In this document: in pieces, positions 16,927-25,245 of the stretch
Layout: each line of letters opens with the position of its first letter
Numbering within the stretch: position 1 is the stretch's first letter
Assembly (NCBI GenBank): GCA_963663135.2
Contig: CAXXRM010000005.1
Coordinates: 992,001-1,056,000, forward strand
Origin: Io17-Chloro-G2 sp963663135
Lineage (GTDB): Bacteria; Chloroflexota; Dehalococcoidia; Lucifugimonadales; UBA3495
Direction of reading: 5' to 3'
DNA: 64,000 nucleotides
Made by a program: the position numbers and the translations under genes
Notes under the pieces: generated by a model
Seen by the model: only the letters and a program-made list of their open reading frames with translations
Databases searched by the model: none
Told to the model about the DNA's origin: nothing

Positions 16927-17772
16927 ATGAAACTCGGCGCAATGATGTTTTCTACCGACTATTCCATTCGGCCCGACGATCTGGCCCGGATGCTGGAGGA
17001 CCGCGGGTTCGAGTCTATGTGGGTCCCGGAGCACACCCACATACCCGCCAGCCGGCAGAGTCCCTGGCCCGGAGGCGGAGACCTTCCCCGGGATTACTGG
17101 CACACCTACGATCCCTTTATGGCTCTGACCGCCGCCGCCGGAGCGACCACCAACCTTAAGTTGGGCACCGGCATCTGTTTGATGATAGAACGAGACCCGA
17201 TCACCACCGCCAAAGAGGTAGCTAGCCTGGACATGCTTTCCAACGGCCGGTTCATCTTCGGCATCGGCGGGGGGTGGAACGCCGAAGAGATGGCCAACCA
17301 CGGCACGAACTTCCGGCGCCGGTGGCGGGTGCTACGCGAGAACATTCTGGCCATGAAAGCGCTTTGGACCCAGGAGGAAGCCGAGTTCCACGGCGACTTC
17401 GTAAATTTCGATCCGGTGTGGGCCTACCCCAAGCCGGTGCAAAAACCCCATCCACCCATCATCATGGGGGGAGACGGTCCCAGGACATTCGACCGGGTGG
17501 TGGAGTATTGTGACGGGTGGATGCCCATTTCCGGCAGGCCGTCCCAGGGTCCCAGCCTTGGTGAAAAGATTGCCATGCTGCGGCGGCAGGCCCAGGATTC
17601 AGGCCGAGACCCCGACGCAATCGAAGTTACCGTTTTCGGCTCCCGGCCCGATGCCGATCTGATTCAAAGACTGGAGTCCGATGGCGTCCAAAGAGCCATC
17701 TTTACTCTGCCCTCGGCTGAGAAGGATGAGGTGATGCCAATAATCGATGAGTGCGCCCGCCTCGTCCGGTGA
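16927..17772 (+). CDS. Luciferase-like (LLM class) F420/flavin-dependent oxidoreductase
   Basis: A 281-residue TIM-barrel oxidoreductase that uses reduced F420 or FMN. Family marks are MKLGAMMFSTDYSIRPDDLA, ESMWVPEHTHIP, LKLGTGICLMIERDPITTAKE, MLSNGRFIFGIGGGWN, and the phosphate-binding PIIMGGDGPRTFDR. It resembles the TIGR03619-type F420 subfamily. ATG 16927 follows CGGAGGAGC. A RidA gene follows 26 bases later and is certainly cotranscribed. In the Rut pathway a luciferase-like oxygenase (RutA) works with a RidA protein (RutC), so oxidation followed by imine clean-up is a reasonable inference here. Confidence 0.9.
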   Translation: MKLGAMMFSTDYSIRPDDLARMLEDRGFESMWVPEHTHIPASRQSPWPGGGDLPRDYWHTYDPFMALTAAAGATTNLKLGTGICLMIERDPITTAKEVASLDMLSNGRFIFGIGGGWNAEEMANHGTNFRRRWRVLRENILAMKALWTQEEAEFHGDFVNFDPVWAYPKPVQKPHPPIIMGGDGPRTFDRVVEYCDGWMPISGRPSQGPSLGEKIAMLRRQAQDSGRDPDAIEVTVFGSRPDADLIQRLESDGVQRAIFTLPSAEKDEVMPIIDECARLVR

Positions 17773-17798
17773 GGGAATTGATGCGGTGAGGGATTTGC

Positions 17799-18266
17799 AT
17801 GGAGATTGAGAACAAGCTGAAGGAATTAGGCTATGAGTTGCCGCCGCGCCGGCAGGGATCTATGGGAAATTACATACCGGCCGTAACGACGGGCAACCTG
17901 GTGTTCGTCTCGGGTCACGGGCCGGGGCTGCCAGAGGGCGGTTTCTTGCACGTTGGCAAATTGGGCGCCGGCTTGACCATCGAGCAGGGTTACGACTCCG
18001 CCCGCCAGACGATGCTGAATCTCCTAACGTCTCTGAAAGGGGAAATCGGCGACTTGGACCGGGTGAAGCGCATCGTGAAGCTCCTATGCATGGTCAACGC
18101 CGCTCCCGACTTTGGCGACACGCCAAGGGTCGCCAACGGGGCCTCTGATCTGCTGATCAGCCTTTGGGGGGACAACGGCCGCCACGCCCGTTCAGCGGTG
18201 GGCATGAGCACACTCCCGGCAGGCATGGCGGTGGAAATTGAAATGATAGTGGAGCTAAAGGAGTAG
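17799..18266 (+). CDS. RidA-like protein (YjgF family, subgroup with long N-terminus)
   Basis: A 155-residue Rid-family protein: MEIENKLKELGYELP, then GNLVFVSGHGPGLPEG, GYDSARQTMLNLLTSLKGEIGDLDRVKRIVKLLCMVN, and a C-terminal RSAVGMSTLPAGMAVEIEMIVEL. This layout is the subgroup annotated as RidA-like endoribonuclease L-PSP; the catalytic-type Arg of true RidA is not obvious (Arg in HARSAVG is a candidate), so it may bind a different ligand. It is cotranscribed with the upstream luciferase-like gene and ends before a hairpin. Confidence 0.87.
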   Translation: MEIENKLKELGYELPPRRQGSMGNYIPAVTTGNLVFVSGHGPGLPEGGFLHVGKLGAGLTIEQGYDSARQTMLNLLTSLKGEIGDLDRVKRIVKLLCMVNAAPDFGDTPRVANGASDLLISLWGDNGRHARSAVGMSTLPAGMAVEIEMIVELKE

Positions 18267-18296
18267 GGTCAGGCTGCCCCCGGGCCGAAATATGAA

Positions 18297-18320
18297 CGCG
18301 CCCGTAATTTCACGGGCGCG
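18297..18320. terminator. Hairpin between convergent genes
   Basis: cgcgcccgt (18297-18305) and acgggcgcg (18312-18320) form a 9-bp stem with a 6-base loop midway between the convergent rid and metE-like genes; no T-run, so bidirectional function is only suggested by position. Confidence 0.5.
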
Positions 18321-18353
18321 CCACCTGATACTACAACCGGCTGGGCTTAACGC

Positions 18354-19499
18354 CTACCAGAGTTCCTGAGAAGCCAGCCGGGCTCCTTCCACCATGGAAG
18401 CCAACTTGGCCCACACAATGTTGGTCTCTACTTTCCGCCCCCAGGCTGAAGTGCCGAATCCGCAGTCGCTGCCGGCAATAACGTTCTCCCGGCCTACTTG
18501 ATTGGCGTAATTGAGGATCCGCTGCGCGACCAGTTCCGGATGCTCAATGAAATTGGTAGTAGTGTCCAGCACACCGGGAATCAAGACCTTGCCCTTGGGA
18601 AGCCGGACATCCTGCCAGACCTTCCACTCGTGGGCATGGCGAGGGTTGGCCCCCTCGAAGGACAGACCCACGGGCCGAGCCTTGAGCACCAGGTCTACGA
18701 TCTCTTTCAATGGTATGTCGTGGTGATGCGGACCCTCCGTGTTGCCCCAGCAGAGATGTAACCGCATCCGTTCCGGATCAATATCCGCCAAGGCGTAATT
18801 GATGACTTCGACGTGCAACTCCACTACCTTCTTGAATTCGTCCACCGACAAGTGGGAGAACTGGGACACCCGCGTCATGGCCAGGTCGGGGCAATCAATC
18901 TGAAGGATTAACCCGGCGTCCGCGATAGCTTTGTATTCGTCCTTCATCACCTCGGCCAAGCCATACAGATAGGCCTCCTCGGTGGGGTAATACTCATTGG
19001 GAAGGAAGTTGGCGATCACTCCCGGAGACGCGGCGGTCATGAACACCTCTTCCACGGGAAGATTTGCGGAAATTTGTTGGAAGGTGTCGATGTCGCGCTG
19101 CGCCGCCGCCCAATCCTTCCAGGATATGGGGCCGGTGCAGGCCGGCTGGGGCATATTTCGGGAAGAAAGGTGGGTCTGTGTGGCGGCGAACTCCGGAAAA
19201 TCGGCGTCGTCCAACCTCGGGCGGGTGCGTACGGCCCGCTCCCCCTCAAAGCCGGTAAGGCGTTCCTTGACATAAGTAGCGTACTGGCCCCGGCCTTGCT
19301 CGCCATCGTTGACCACGTCTATTCCGGTCTCTTTCTGTTTGACTGTCACATCCGCGACCGACTGTCGGACCTCCGCGTCGAACAGCGCCGCGTCTAGCTC
19401 GCGCCGTTCCTCTCGCTCCCGCAACAATTCCTGCAGGTTTGGGGACCTGGGCAGGCTGCCGGTGTGGGTGGTAAGAATTCTGGAAGCGCTTCTTTTCAT
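18354..19499 (-). CDS. Cobalamin-independent methionine synthase-like methyltransferase (MetE C-domain only)
   Basis: A 381-residue protein equal to the catalytic C-terminal barrel of MetE without its N-terminal barrel. It starts TTHTGSLPRS; zinc ligands are visible as His-Leu-Cys in LHLCWGN and Cys in GSDCGFGT, with a Glu expected between. Such stand-alone forms transfer methyl groups from a methyl donor to thiols; archaeal ones use methylcobalamin. True substrate is unknown. ATG 19499 has GGGAGG 4 bases upstream, preferred to a TTG at 19511. The 5' leader holds a 15-bp tandem repeat. Confidence 0.87.
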   Translation of the reverse strand: MKRSASRILTTHTGSLPRSPNLQELLREREERRELDAALFDAEVRQSVADVTVKQKETGIDVVNDGEQGRGQYATYVKERLTGFEGERAVRTRPRLDDADFPEFAATQTHLSSRNMPQPACTGPISWKDWAAAQRDIDTFQQISANLPVEEVFMTAASPGVIANFLPNEYYPTEEAYLYGLAEVMKDEYKAIADAGLILQIDCPDLAMTRVSQFSHLSVDEFKKVVELHVEVINYALADIDPERMRLHLCWGNTEGPHHHDIPLKEIVDLVLKARPVGLSFEGANPRHAHEWKVWQDVRLPKGKVLIPGVLDTTTNFIEHPELVAQRILNYANQVGRENVIAGSDCGFGTSAWGRKVETNIVWAKLASMVEGARLASQELW

Positions 19500-19523
19500 A
19501 CGTCCTCCCAAGACTGGGGTCTT

Positions 19524-19568
19524 CGCTCAGGTTATCGTCGCTCAGGTTATCGTCGCTCAGGTTATCGT
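19524..19568. repeat. Three perfect 15-bp tandem repeats in the metE-like leader
   Basis: The unit cgctcaggttatcgt occurs three times head to tail, with a decayed fourth copy to about 19580. It lies 25 bases upstream of the minus-strand metE-like start, so it would be transcribed in the leader or sit at the promoter. Confidence 0.9.
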
Positions 19569-19713
19569 GGCTCAAGCTATGGATGTTATTTTACTCTAAT
19601 GGCAACGGCGGAACGCGTACGGTCTCGCCAGGCTCAACTCGTCCCCGACAGGTTGGCGATTCGGGTATACTCCCCACGCCAATCCGCTGCTAATTCGTAT
19701 GGGGAGGAAACAA

Positions 19714-20736
19714 ATGACCACCTACGTGTACGTTTCCCTACAGGACGAGGATAAAGTCCTGGTTTACACCATGGATGCCAATACCGGCGCGTTGACGGCC
19801 CAAGGTCAGGCCTCGGTGGAAGGAGGCCCGGCAGCCATGGCCATAAACCCGGACCGCAACACAATCTACGTGGGCCGCCGGGGTTTACAGGACATCGCCA
19901 GCTTCCGGGTGGACCAGAATGATGGCAGCCTGTCGCTCATCGGCACGGCGTCGCTTCAGGGTGAGCCCGTCCACGTGTCCACCGACCGGCAAGGGAAGTT
20001 CGTTCTTTCGGCCTACTACTACCAGAAGACCGCCGCGGTACACCGGGTCAACGACGCCGGCGCCGCTGAAATCCCCCCGGTGGAGTGGCTGCAGACAGCG
20101 ATGGGAGCGCATTCCATTCAGACCGACCCGTCCAACCGGTTCGCCTTCGTGCCCCACATTGCAAACCGCGGCCCCAATGCCATCTACCAGTTCAGGTTTG
20201 ATTCGGACTCCGGGCGCCTATCTCCTAACACGCCGCCGATGGTGCAGCCTACCGAATACCTTGGGCCCCGGCATTTCTGCTTCCATCCCAGCCTCGATTG
20301 CGTGTATTTTTCCGATGAGCAGGGCTGCAGCGTGACCGGATACAACCTGGACACGGACGCAGGAACTCTGACCGCTTTCCAGACCATATCCACCTTGCCC
20401 GAGGGGTTCACCGGGCAGAATAGCTGCTCTCAAATCCAGGTCACATCGACCGGGAAATTTCTCTATGCCCCCAACCGGGGCCACAACAGTATCGCCGGCT
20501 TTGTCGTTGACCAATCGAGCGGACGATTGACCGCGGCCGGGCGGGTTGCCACCGAGGCGGTTCCCCGCGCCTTCAGCCTGGACCCCGACGGCCGGTTCGT
20601 CTTCGCCGCCGGTCTGGAGACGGGACATTTGGCGTCCTACGTGATTGACCAGGCCTCGGGGGATCTGACTCCCTCGGAGGTCTACGATGTGGGGCAACGT
20701 CCCATGTGGGTGCTGACGACGAAACTGGGAGAGTGA
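19714..20736 (+). CDS. Lactonase-family beta-propeller (6-phosphogluconolactonase-like)
   Basis: A 340-residue seven-bladed propeller of the Pgl/YbhE lactonase family. Repeats of the type VYTMDANTGALT, SFRVDQNDGSLSLIG, FDSDSGRLS, NLDTDAGTLTAF, VVDQSSGRLTAAG and VIDQASGDLTPS end successive blades; FCFHPSLDCVYFSDE and FSLDPDGRFVFAAG are inner strands. ATG 19714 follows GGGGAGG. It could hydrolyse a sugar lactone or another lactone produced by nearby oxidases; there is no pentose-phosphate context here, so the specific reaction is open. Confidence 0.85.
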   Translation: MTTYVYVSLQDEDKVLVYTMDANTGALTAQGQASVEGGPAAMAINPDRNTIYVGRRGLQDIASFRVDQNDGSLSLIGTASLQGEPVHVSTDRQGKFVLSAYYYQKTAAVHRVNDAGAAEIPPVEWLQTAMGAHSIQTDPSNRFAFVPHIANRGPNAIYQFRFDSDSGRLSPNTPPMVQPTEYLGPRHFCFHPSLDCVYFSDEQGCSVTGYNLDTDAGTLTAFQTISTLPEGFTGQNSCSQIQVTSTGKFLYAPNRGHNSIAGFVVDQSSGRLTAAGRVATEAVPRAFSLDPDGRFVFAAGLETGHLASYVIDQASGDLTPSEVYDVGQRPMWVLTTKLGE

Positions 20737-20885
20737 CGCCGGGCGGGCGCCGGCAGACCGGGCGGTTATTGGGGCGGGGACTAGTGCGGTCCATTTGCCC
20801 GCGCAGTCTCCCGCTGCTACACTCGCTCAGCAGGTGGATGGGACTACAGCCTAATCCAGAGACAAGTATTAGAGAGGGACAGACA

Positions 20886-21500
20886 ATGATCTATGAAGTA
20901 AGGACTTACGATATCAAGCCTGGAACCCTGGCCGCTGTGGAGAATGCCTTCGAGGTGGCGTTGCCGGCCCGGCAGAAATACTCGCCCCTGGCCGCTTTCT
21001 GGCACACGGAAATTGGCCCGCTCAACCAGATCATCCACGTTTGGGGCTACGACAGCCTGGAGGAGCGAGAGAGCATTCGGGCGGAAGCCGTCAAAGACCC
21101 CGACTGGCCGCCGAAGCTCGAGGGCAACGTCATCAACATGAACTCGGAGATTTGGAACCCGGCTCCCTTCATGCGCCCCATGGGTGGAGACCAGGCCCTT
21201 GGCAACATCTATGAGATGAGGACCTACACCTACGAGCCCGGTTCTATTCCGGAGCTAATCCGCCGGTGGAGCGAGGCGCTGCCCTTCCGCGAAGAGTTCT
21301 CCCCCTTGGCCGCCGGCATGTCCACTGAGTTCGGCGGTCTGAACCGGTGGATGCACGTCTGGCCGTACAAAGACTTGAACGAACGCAACCGGATACGGGC
21401 GGAAGCCAACAAAATTCCCCAGTGGCCGTCGGGAGCTCCGGGTCTCATCCGCCAGGAAAACAAGATGGTGGCGCCGTCGTCTTTCTCTCCGATGCACTAA
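20886..21500 (+). CDS. NIPSNAP-family protein with two tandem domains
   Basis: A 204-residue protein with two NIPSNAP (dimeric alpha/beta-barrel) repeats. The first runs from MIYEVRTYDIKPGTL to about residue 98; the second starts IYEMRTYTYEPGSIPEL at about 108. Both contain the family pattern (Y/F)SPLAA...E.G.LN...HVW.Y..L.ER. Function of bacterial members is not settled; they often accompany monooxygenases, and here a luciferase-like monooxygenase follows. ATG 20886 has GAGGG 8 bases upstream. Confidence 0.88.
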   Translation: MIYEVRTYDIKPGTLAAVENAFEVALPARQKYSPLAAFWHTEIGPLNQIIHVWGYDSLEERESIRAEAVKDPDWPPKLEGNVINMNSEIWNPAPFMRPMGGDQALGNIYEMRTYTYEPGSIPELIRRWSEALPFREEFSPLAAGMSTEFGGLNRWMHVWPYKDLNERNRIRAEANKIPQWPSGAPGLIRQENKMVAPSSFSPMH

Positions 21501-21781
21501 GGCAGTCACAGTACTCAGGGGCAGGCCAGGTTAGCCTGCCCCAACGCTCAAAAGAGCTACAGTGCCTCAACCATTCAACTTACTACCTTCCTGCCGATAA
21601 GCTATCCGGTTTAACCAGCTCCGGGGAACGCCTTTGCATCGGGATGCGTGCTGGCAGAAGCATGCCGCCCTACTGAATCCGAGCAGGAAGGAAACCCGGA
21701 CCCCGTCTCCTGACAGTTGCAACTCTTTCTCTTGAATGACCAGCCCATCTATTTGCTTGGAGCGCAGCGGAGGATTCGAGC

Positions 21782-22912
21782 ATGAAGTTCGGCCTGTTCT
21801 ACGAGTGGCCCAACCCTTCGCTCAGGGACTGGAAGACGCTTTTCGAGGAAGGTGTGGAACAGATCCAGTATTCTGAAGAAATGGGATTTGATTTCTGCCT
21901 CATCGCCGAGCACCATTTCTCCAACTACGGGAACTCCCCGGCCCCGCTCCTGCAAGCCCTGCATATAGGCCAGCGCACCAAGCGGCTGAAGATAGCAACC
22001 GCGGTGCTGGTCTTGCCGATTTGGCAGCCCCTCCGCCTGGCGGAAGAAGTAGCCGTGCTGGACAACCTTATCGATGGCAGGTTCATCTGCGGTGTAGGGC
22101 GCGGCTATCAGCCCCACGAGATGGGCCGTTTCGGCGTCGAATTGGATGAATCGCGGCAGAGGTTCAATGAAACCCTGGAGGTGATGGTGCAGGCCTGGAC
22201 CCGTGACGAGTCGTTCACCTATGCCGGTGAGTACGTCAACGTGCCTGACCCGGTGACCGTCTGGCCCAAACCGATGCAAAAGCCCCACCCGCCACTGTGG
22301 GTCGCTGGGACCAGCGTGGAAACCATGGAGATGGCGGCCCAGTGGGACATGATGCCCGTGACCACCGGCCTGTTGGGGGCCGACGGAGTCAGGGCGCACT
22401 TGAGTTCGCTGGTCCACGCCAGGTTGGAACTCGGGAAACCCATCGCCGGGCTTGAGCTAGGCCTCCAGTCCATCACCCATGTTGCCGACACCGACGCCCA
22501 CGCCGAGGGCCAGTTGGAATATGCCCGCTGGCAGAACCGGGCGGGACGCGCCCTGAACCGGCTGGCAGTGGAAAATGGTAGGGTGCAGGCTGTCCCTTAT
22601 CCGGGGGAGTTGGACGACCGTGGATTTCTGGACCGGTTGTACTTCGGCGGCCCGGACACGGTCATCGAGAAGTTTCGTCAGGCCAACGAGCTTGGGGTGA
22701 CCAATGTAAGCAATTGGATGATGTTCGGCGGGCTGGAGCACGACAAAATTATGCGGTCGATACGGCTCATGGGCGAGGAAGTGATACCGGCCTTGAAGGA
22801 CCTTGAGCCGCCTGATGGTCTGACAGAAGAACTGGCAGTGGCCCCTCGGGTGTCCTCAGCCCAGTTGCAGGCTACCCGCCACAACCAGGCGCCTTCCGAC
22901 GTGACTACCTAG
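21782..22912 (+). CDS. Luciferase-like (LLM class) flavin-dependent oxidoreductase
   Basis: A 376-residue TIM-barrel monooxygenase close to bacterial luciferase alpha/limonene monooxygenase types: MKFGLFYEWPNPS, GFDFCLIAEHHFSNYG (the His-His near the flavin), TAVLVLPIWQPLRLAEEVAVLDNL, GRFICGVGRGYQPHEM and PPLWVAGTSVETME. It should use FMNH2 supplied by a separate reductase, and O2. The 281-base gap upstream holds no gene. GCGGAGGATTCGAGC precedes the ATG. Together with the NIPSNAP gene it may form a small oxidation module. Confidence 0.9.
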   Translation: MKFGLFYEWPNPSLRDWKTLFEEGVEQIQYSEEMGFDFCLIAEHHFSNYGNSPAPLLQALHIGQRTKRLKIATAVLVLPIWQPLRLAEEVAVLDNLIDGRFICGVGRGYQPHEMGRFGVELDESRQRFNETLEVMVQAWTRDESFTYAGEYVNVPDPVTVWPKPMQKPHPPLWVAGTSVETMEMAAQWDMMPVTTGLLGADGVRAHLSSLVHARLELGKPIAGLELGLQSITHVADTDAHAEGQLEYARWQNRAGRALNRLAVENGRVQAVPYPGELDDRGFLDRLYFGGPDTVIEKFRQANELGVTNVSNWMMFGGLEHDKIMRSIRLMGEEVIPALKDLEPPDGLTEELAVAPRVSSAQLQATRHNQAPSDVTT

Positions 22913-22999
22913 CATCCCAGGGGGATCGGCGGGACACCCAAGAAGGTCAGTAGCACCAACGATCGAGGCATTGGAAAGCCTTACAGTGACCACATCCAC

Positions 23000-23452
23000 C
23001 TAATTTCTGGCTCGCCGGGAAGGTGGAGGCTCATCAAACGGTTCGCCGCTTTCACGGGCCCGGTCGCGACGTTGTAGCCAAGCCTCCCATTCAGCATCTG
23101 ATTCCTGGCGCCCTTTCTCTATCAATTCTTTAATTCGTCTCGGAGCGAACAGTACCATGTACATTACTCCTTCCAGGTTGATTATCGCCAAAAGGGCCAC
23201 GCCCAATGAGGCGCTGGACACCACGCCCAGTGTCGACATCCAATTAACTGACTGCCATTCCTTCAGGTAAAGCCACTGATACAAAGAAAATCCGACAAAG
23301 CAGACCACGTAAATCGCACAGTAGATGAACCAATAGGGAGTTCTTTTATCGGCCGGATCCAACTTTAATTCATCCCTCCGCCCGACCACATGCCCCGACT
23401 CTGCAGACTGCTGGCAGTTTTGTCCTTCAGGAACTATTCCTCCTTGGCCCAC
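23000..23452 (-). CDS. Small two-helix membrane protein, unknown
   Basis: Up to 150 residues. Two hydrophobic helices are clear (YWFIYCAIYVVCFVGFSLYQ and TLGVVSSASLGVALLAIINL...MYMVLF), followed by a charged cytosolic tail (APRRIKELIEKGRQESDAEWEAWLQRRDRARESGEPFDEPPPS). The start is doubtful: GTG 23452 gives an odd hydrophilic leader, and a TTG just before LDPADKRTPYWF is equally plausible. No family recognised. It is divergent from the DHA2 transporter gene. Confidence 0.6.
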   Translation of the reverse strand: MGQGGIVPEGQNCQQSAESGHVVGRRDELKLDPADKRTPYWFIYCAIYVVCFVGFSLYQWLYLKEWQSVNWMSTLGVVSSASLGVALLAIINLEGVMYMVLFAPRRIKELIEKGRQESDAEWEAWLQRRDRARESGEPFDEPPPSRRARN

Positions 23453-23579
23453 AACTGTGGGTTCAGATTAAACGCAACGCCATTCTACACCATGATTCCG
23501 AGCCGGTTGACACCGTGGCTCAACGGCGGCATCGCCTTGCTTGCTTTACGCAAGAGACGCAAACCCTCTCCACAACGGA

Positions 23580-23585
23580 TATAAT
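23580..23585 (+). promoter_or_regulatory. Possible -10 box immediately before the DHA2 transporter
   Basis: A perfect TATAAT whose expected transcription start (about 23592) is only a few bases before ATG 23596. There is no good -35 at the right distance. If used, the mRNA would be nearly leaderless, which fits the absence of a ribosome site. Confidence 0.35.
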
Positions 23586-23595
23586 CAACCTCGTC

Positions 23596-25071
23596 ATGGG
23601 CATCCTCAGCAACTATAAAGAGGTGGTTAACAGCCGGGACCGGCGGGAAGTGTTGCTGGCCATGACCTCCGGCCAGCTTTTAGTCCAACTTTCCAGCATG
23701 CCCGTTACGCTGGCCTTGCCCAGCGTGGCGCGGCATTTCGACGTGGGTCTGCAAGACGCCGCCTGGATCATCATCGTCAACCTGATGGTCCTCGGCAGCA
23801 CTGTGTTTCTGGGCGCCCGCCTTGGCGACCGGTACGGCCACCCCAAGGTGTTTTTCGTGGGGACCATTTTGGTCACGTTGGGCGCAGCCCTGGTGGCCAC
23901 CGGACAGTCCCTGGAACAAGTGATTGTCTGGAGGGGGCTGCAAGGTCTGGGCGCCGGTCTGATCCACGGCAATGGTAATGCTATGCTGGCCTACGCCTTT
24001 CCCGCTGGGGAACGTGGCCGGGCCTACGCTTTCCCGATCACCGGGTCCAGGCTGGGCACCTTGATTGGCTTGGTCGCGTTTGGCCTTTTCCTGGAATTTT
24101 TCAGCTGGCGTTTGGTGTTTTTGGCCGTAGCGCCTATTGGGCTTCTGGCAATCAGAGGCAGCATGCCCGTGTTGCGGCAACGCCAGGAGGTCGGTTCCAA
24201 ATCCGGAGTCCCCATAGATTACCTGGGAGCCGCGCTGCTGGTGGTCACGGCCACGGTGTTCTTCCTGGCAACGGTGCATGCCCACGGCGGCGAGGAGACT
24301 TTCACCAGCCCGACGGCACTGACCTATCACCTGCCCATGACGGCCCTGTTCCTGGCCCTCTTGGGCCTGTTCATCATCGTGGAACGCCGGGTGGCCAACC
24401 CATTCGTGGAATTCAGGCATTTTCGCGAAAAGTATTTCTCCTTAGCTATCACTTCCAACACCATGTTCCACTTTTCCATGCTGGCGGTGTTTACGCTGGT
24501 GCCCCTGATGATCGAAGAGGGCAAGGGACTGACGCCTATCTTCGTGACACTTGTCATGCTGCCCCACCAGTCCTTCGGTCTGTTTATGCCGATTCTGGCG
24601 GGAAACATCCACGACAAGTACGACCCAAAGTTTCTACGCCCGGCTTGCATGGCATCCATCGCCCTGGGATTCGTGATGCTGGGGCTTTTTGCCCAGTCGC
24701 TATCGGTGTGGTTCATGCCGCTTTTGTTGCTGCCCATATCCTTGGGCACCAACACCTTCAACACCGTAAACAATGCGACAGTGATGTCCACCTTGCCGCT
24801 GGAAAATCGCGGGTTTGCGTCGGGGATGCTGGAGACCACCCGGGACCTGGGACACGCTCTGGGGGCAACCACTTCAGCAGCTATCCTGGCGCTGGTGCTG
24901 CCGGTCGCCATTGCTGCCTTGGACCCGGCAGAGGCGCAAGTTCACTACATGAGGGGCTTTGAAATCGCAGCTCTCACCGTAGTTGCCATAATGCTTACCG
25001 GCGCCGTGATCGCCTCATTCCACCGGCCATACCATGCTCCACGGCGGGAACCTGCTCTGGCTGACGACTGA
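23596..25071 (+). CDS. MFS transporter, DHA2 (14-helix, EmrB/QacA-like) family
   Basis: A 491-residue efflux-type MFS protein. It shows the family sequence LDTTIV-region equivalent (SSMPVTLALPSVARHFDVG), motif A as GARLGDRYGHPKVF, and motif C-like segments; 14 hydrophobic segments can be counted. Drug or metabolite:H+ antiport is the family role; substrate unknown. The frame opens at GTG 23515, but the residues before ATG 23596 do not resemble the family. No SD is visible at 23596 (see the TATAAT just upstream). It is followed, after 174 bases, by the HpaB-type oxygenase gene. Confidence 0.86.
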   Translation: MGILSNYKEVVNSRDRREVLLAMTSGQLLVQLSSMPVTLALPSVARHFDVGLQDAAWIIIVNLMVLGSTVFLGARLGDRYGHPKVFFVGTILVTLGAALVATGQSLEQVIVWRGLQGLGAGLIHGNGNAMLAYAFPAGERGRAYAFPITGSRLGTLIGLVAFGLFLEFFSWRLVFLAVAPIGLLAIRGSMPVLRQRQEVGSKSGVPIDYLGAALLVVTATVFFLATVHAHGGEETFTSPTALTYHLPMTALFLALLGLFIIVERRVANPFVEFRHFREKYFSLAITSNTMFHFSMLAVFTLVPLMIEEGKGLTPIFVTLVMLPHQSFGLFMPILAGNIHDKYDPKFLRPACMASIALGFVMLGLFAQSLSVWFMPLLLLPISLGTNTFNTVNNATVMSTLPLENRGFASGMLETTRDLGHALGATTSAAILALVLPVAIAALDPAEAQVHYMRGFEIAALTVVAIMLTGAVIASFHRPYHAPRREPALADD

Positions 25072-25245
25072 AACAATCTGGCTGCGCTTCGGCCATCAGA
25101 CCCGGAAACCAGGGTGATTCCATGTTTCCACCCCGGTGTTCCAATCCCCGGCCGTATTACGGATGAACCGCTACCGTATGGGTCCTATTCCTGCCCAGTT
25201 TCCGCTCGCAAATTGACATAAAATATTTTCCCAAGGAGAAATAAT

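Noticed and set aside
19524..19568. Possible CRISPR array
   Set aside because: The repeats are contiguous 15-mers with no spacers; the same holds for 30643-30680.
19500..19610. Possible SAM or cobalamin riboswitch before the metE-like gene
   Set aside because: No SAM-box or B12-box words; the leader is short and filled by the tandem repeat.
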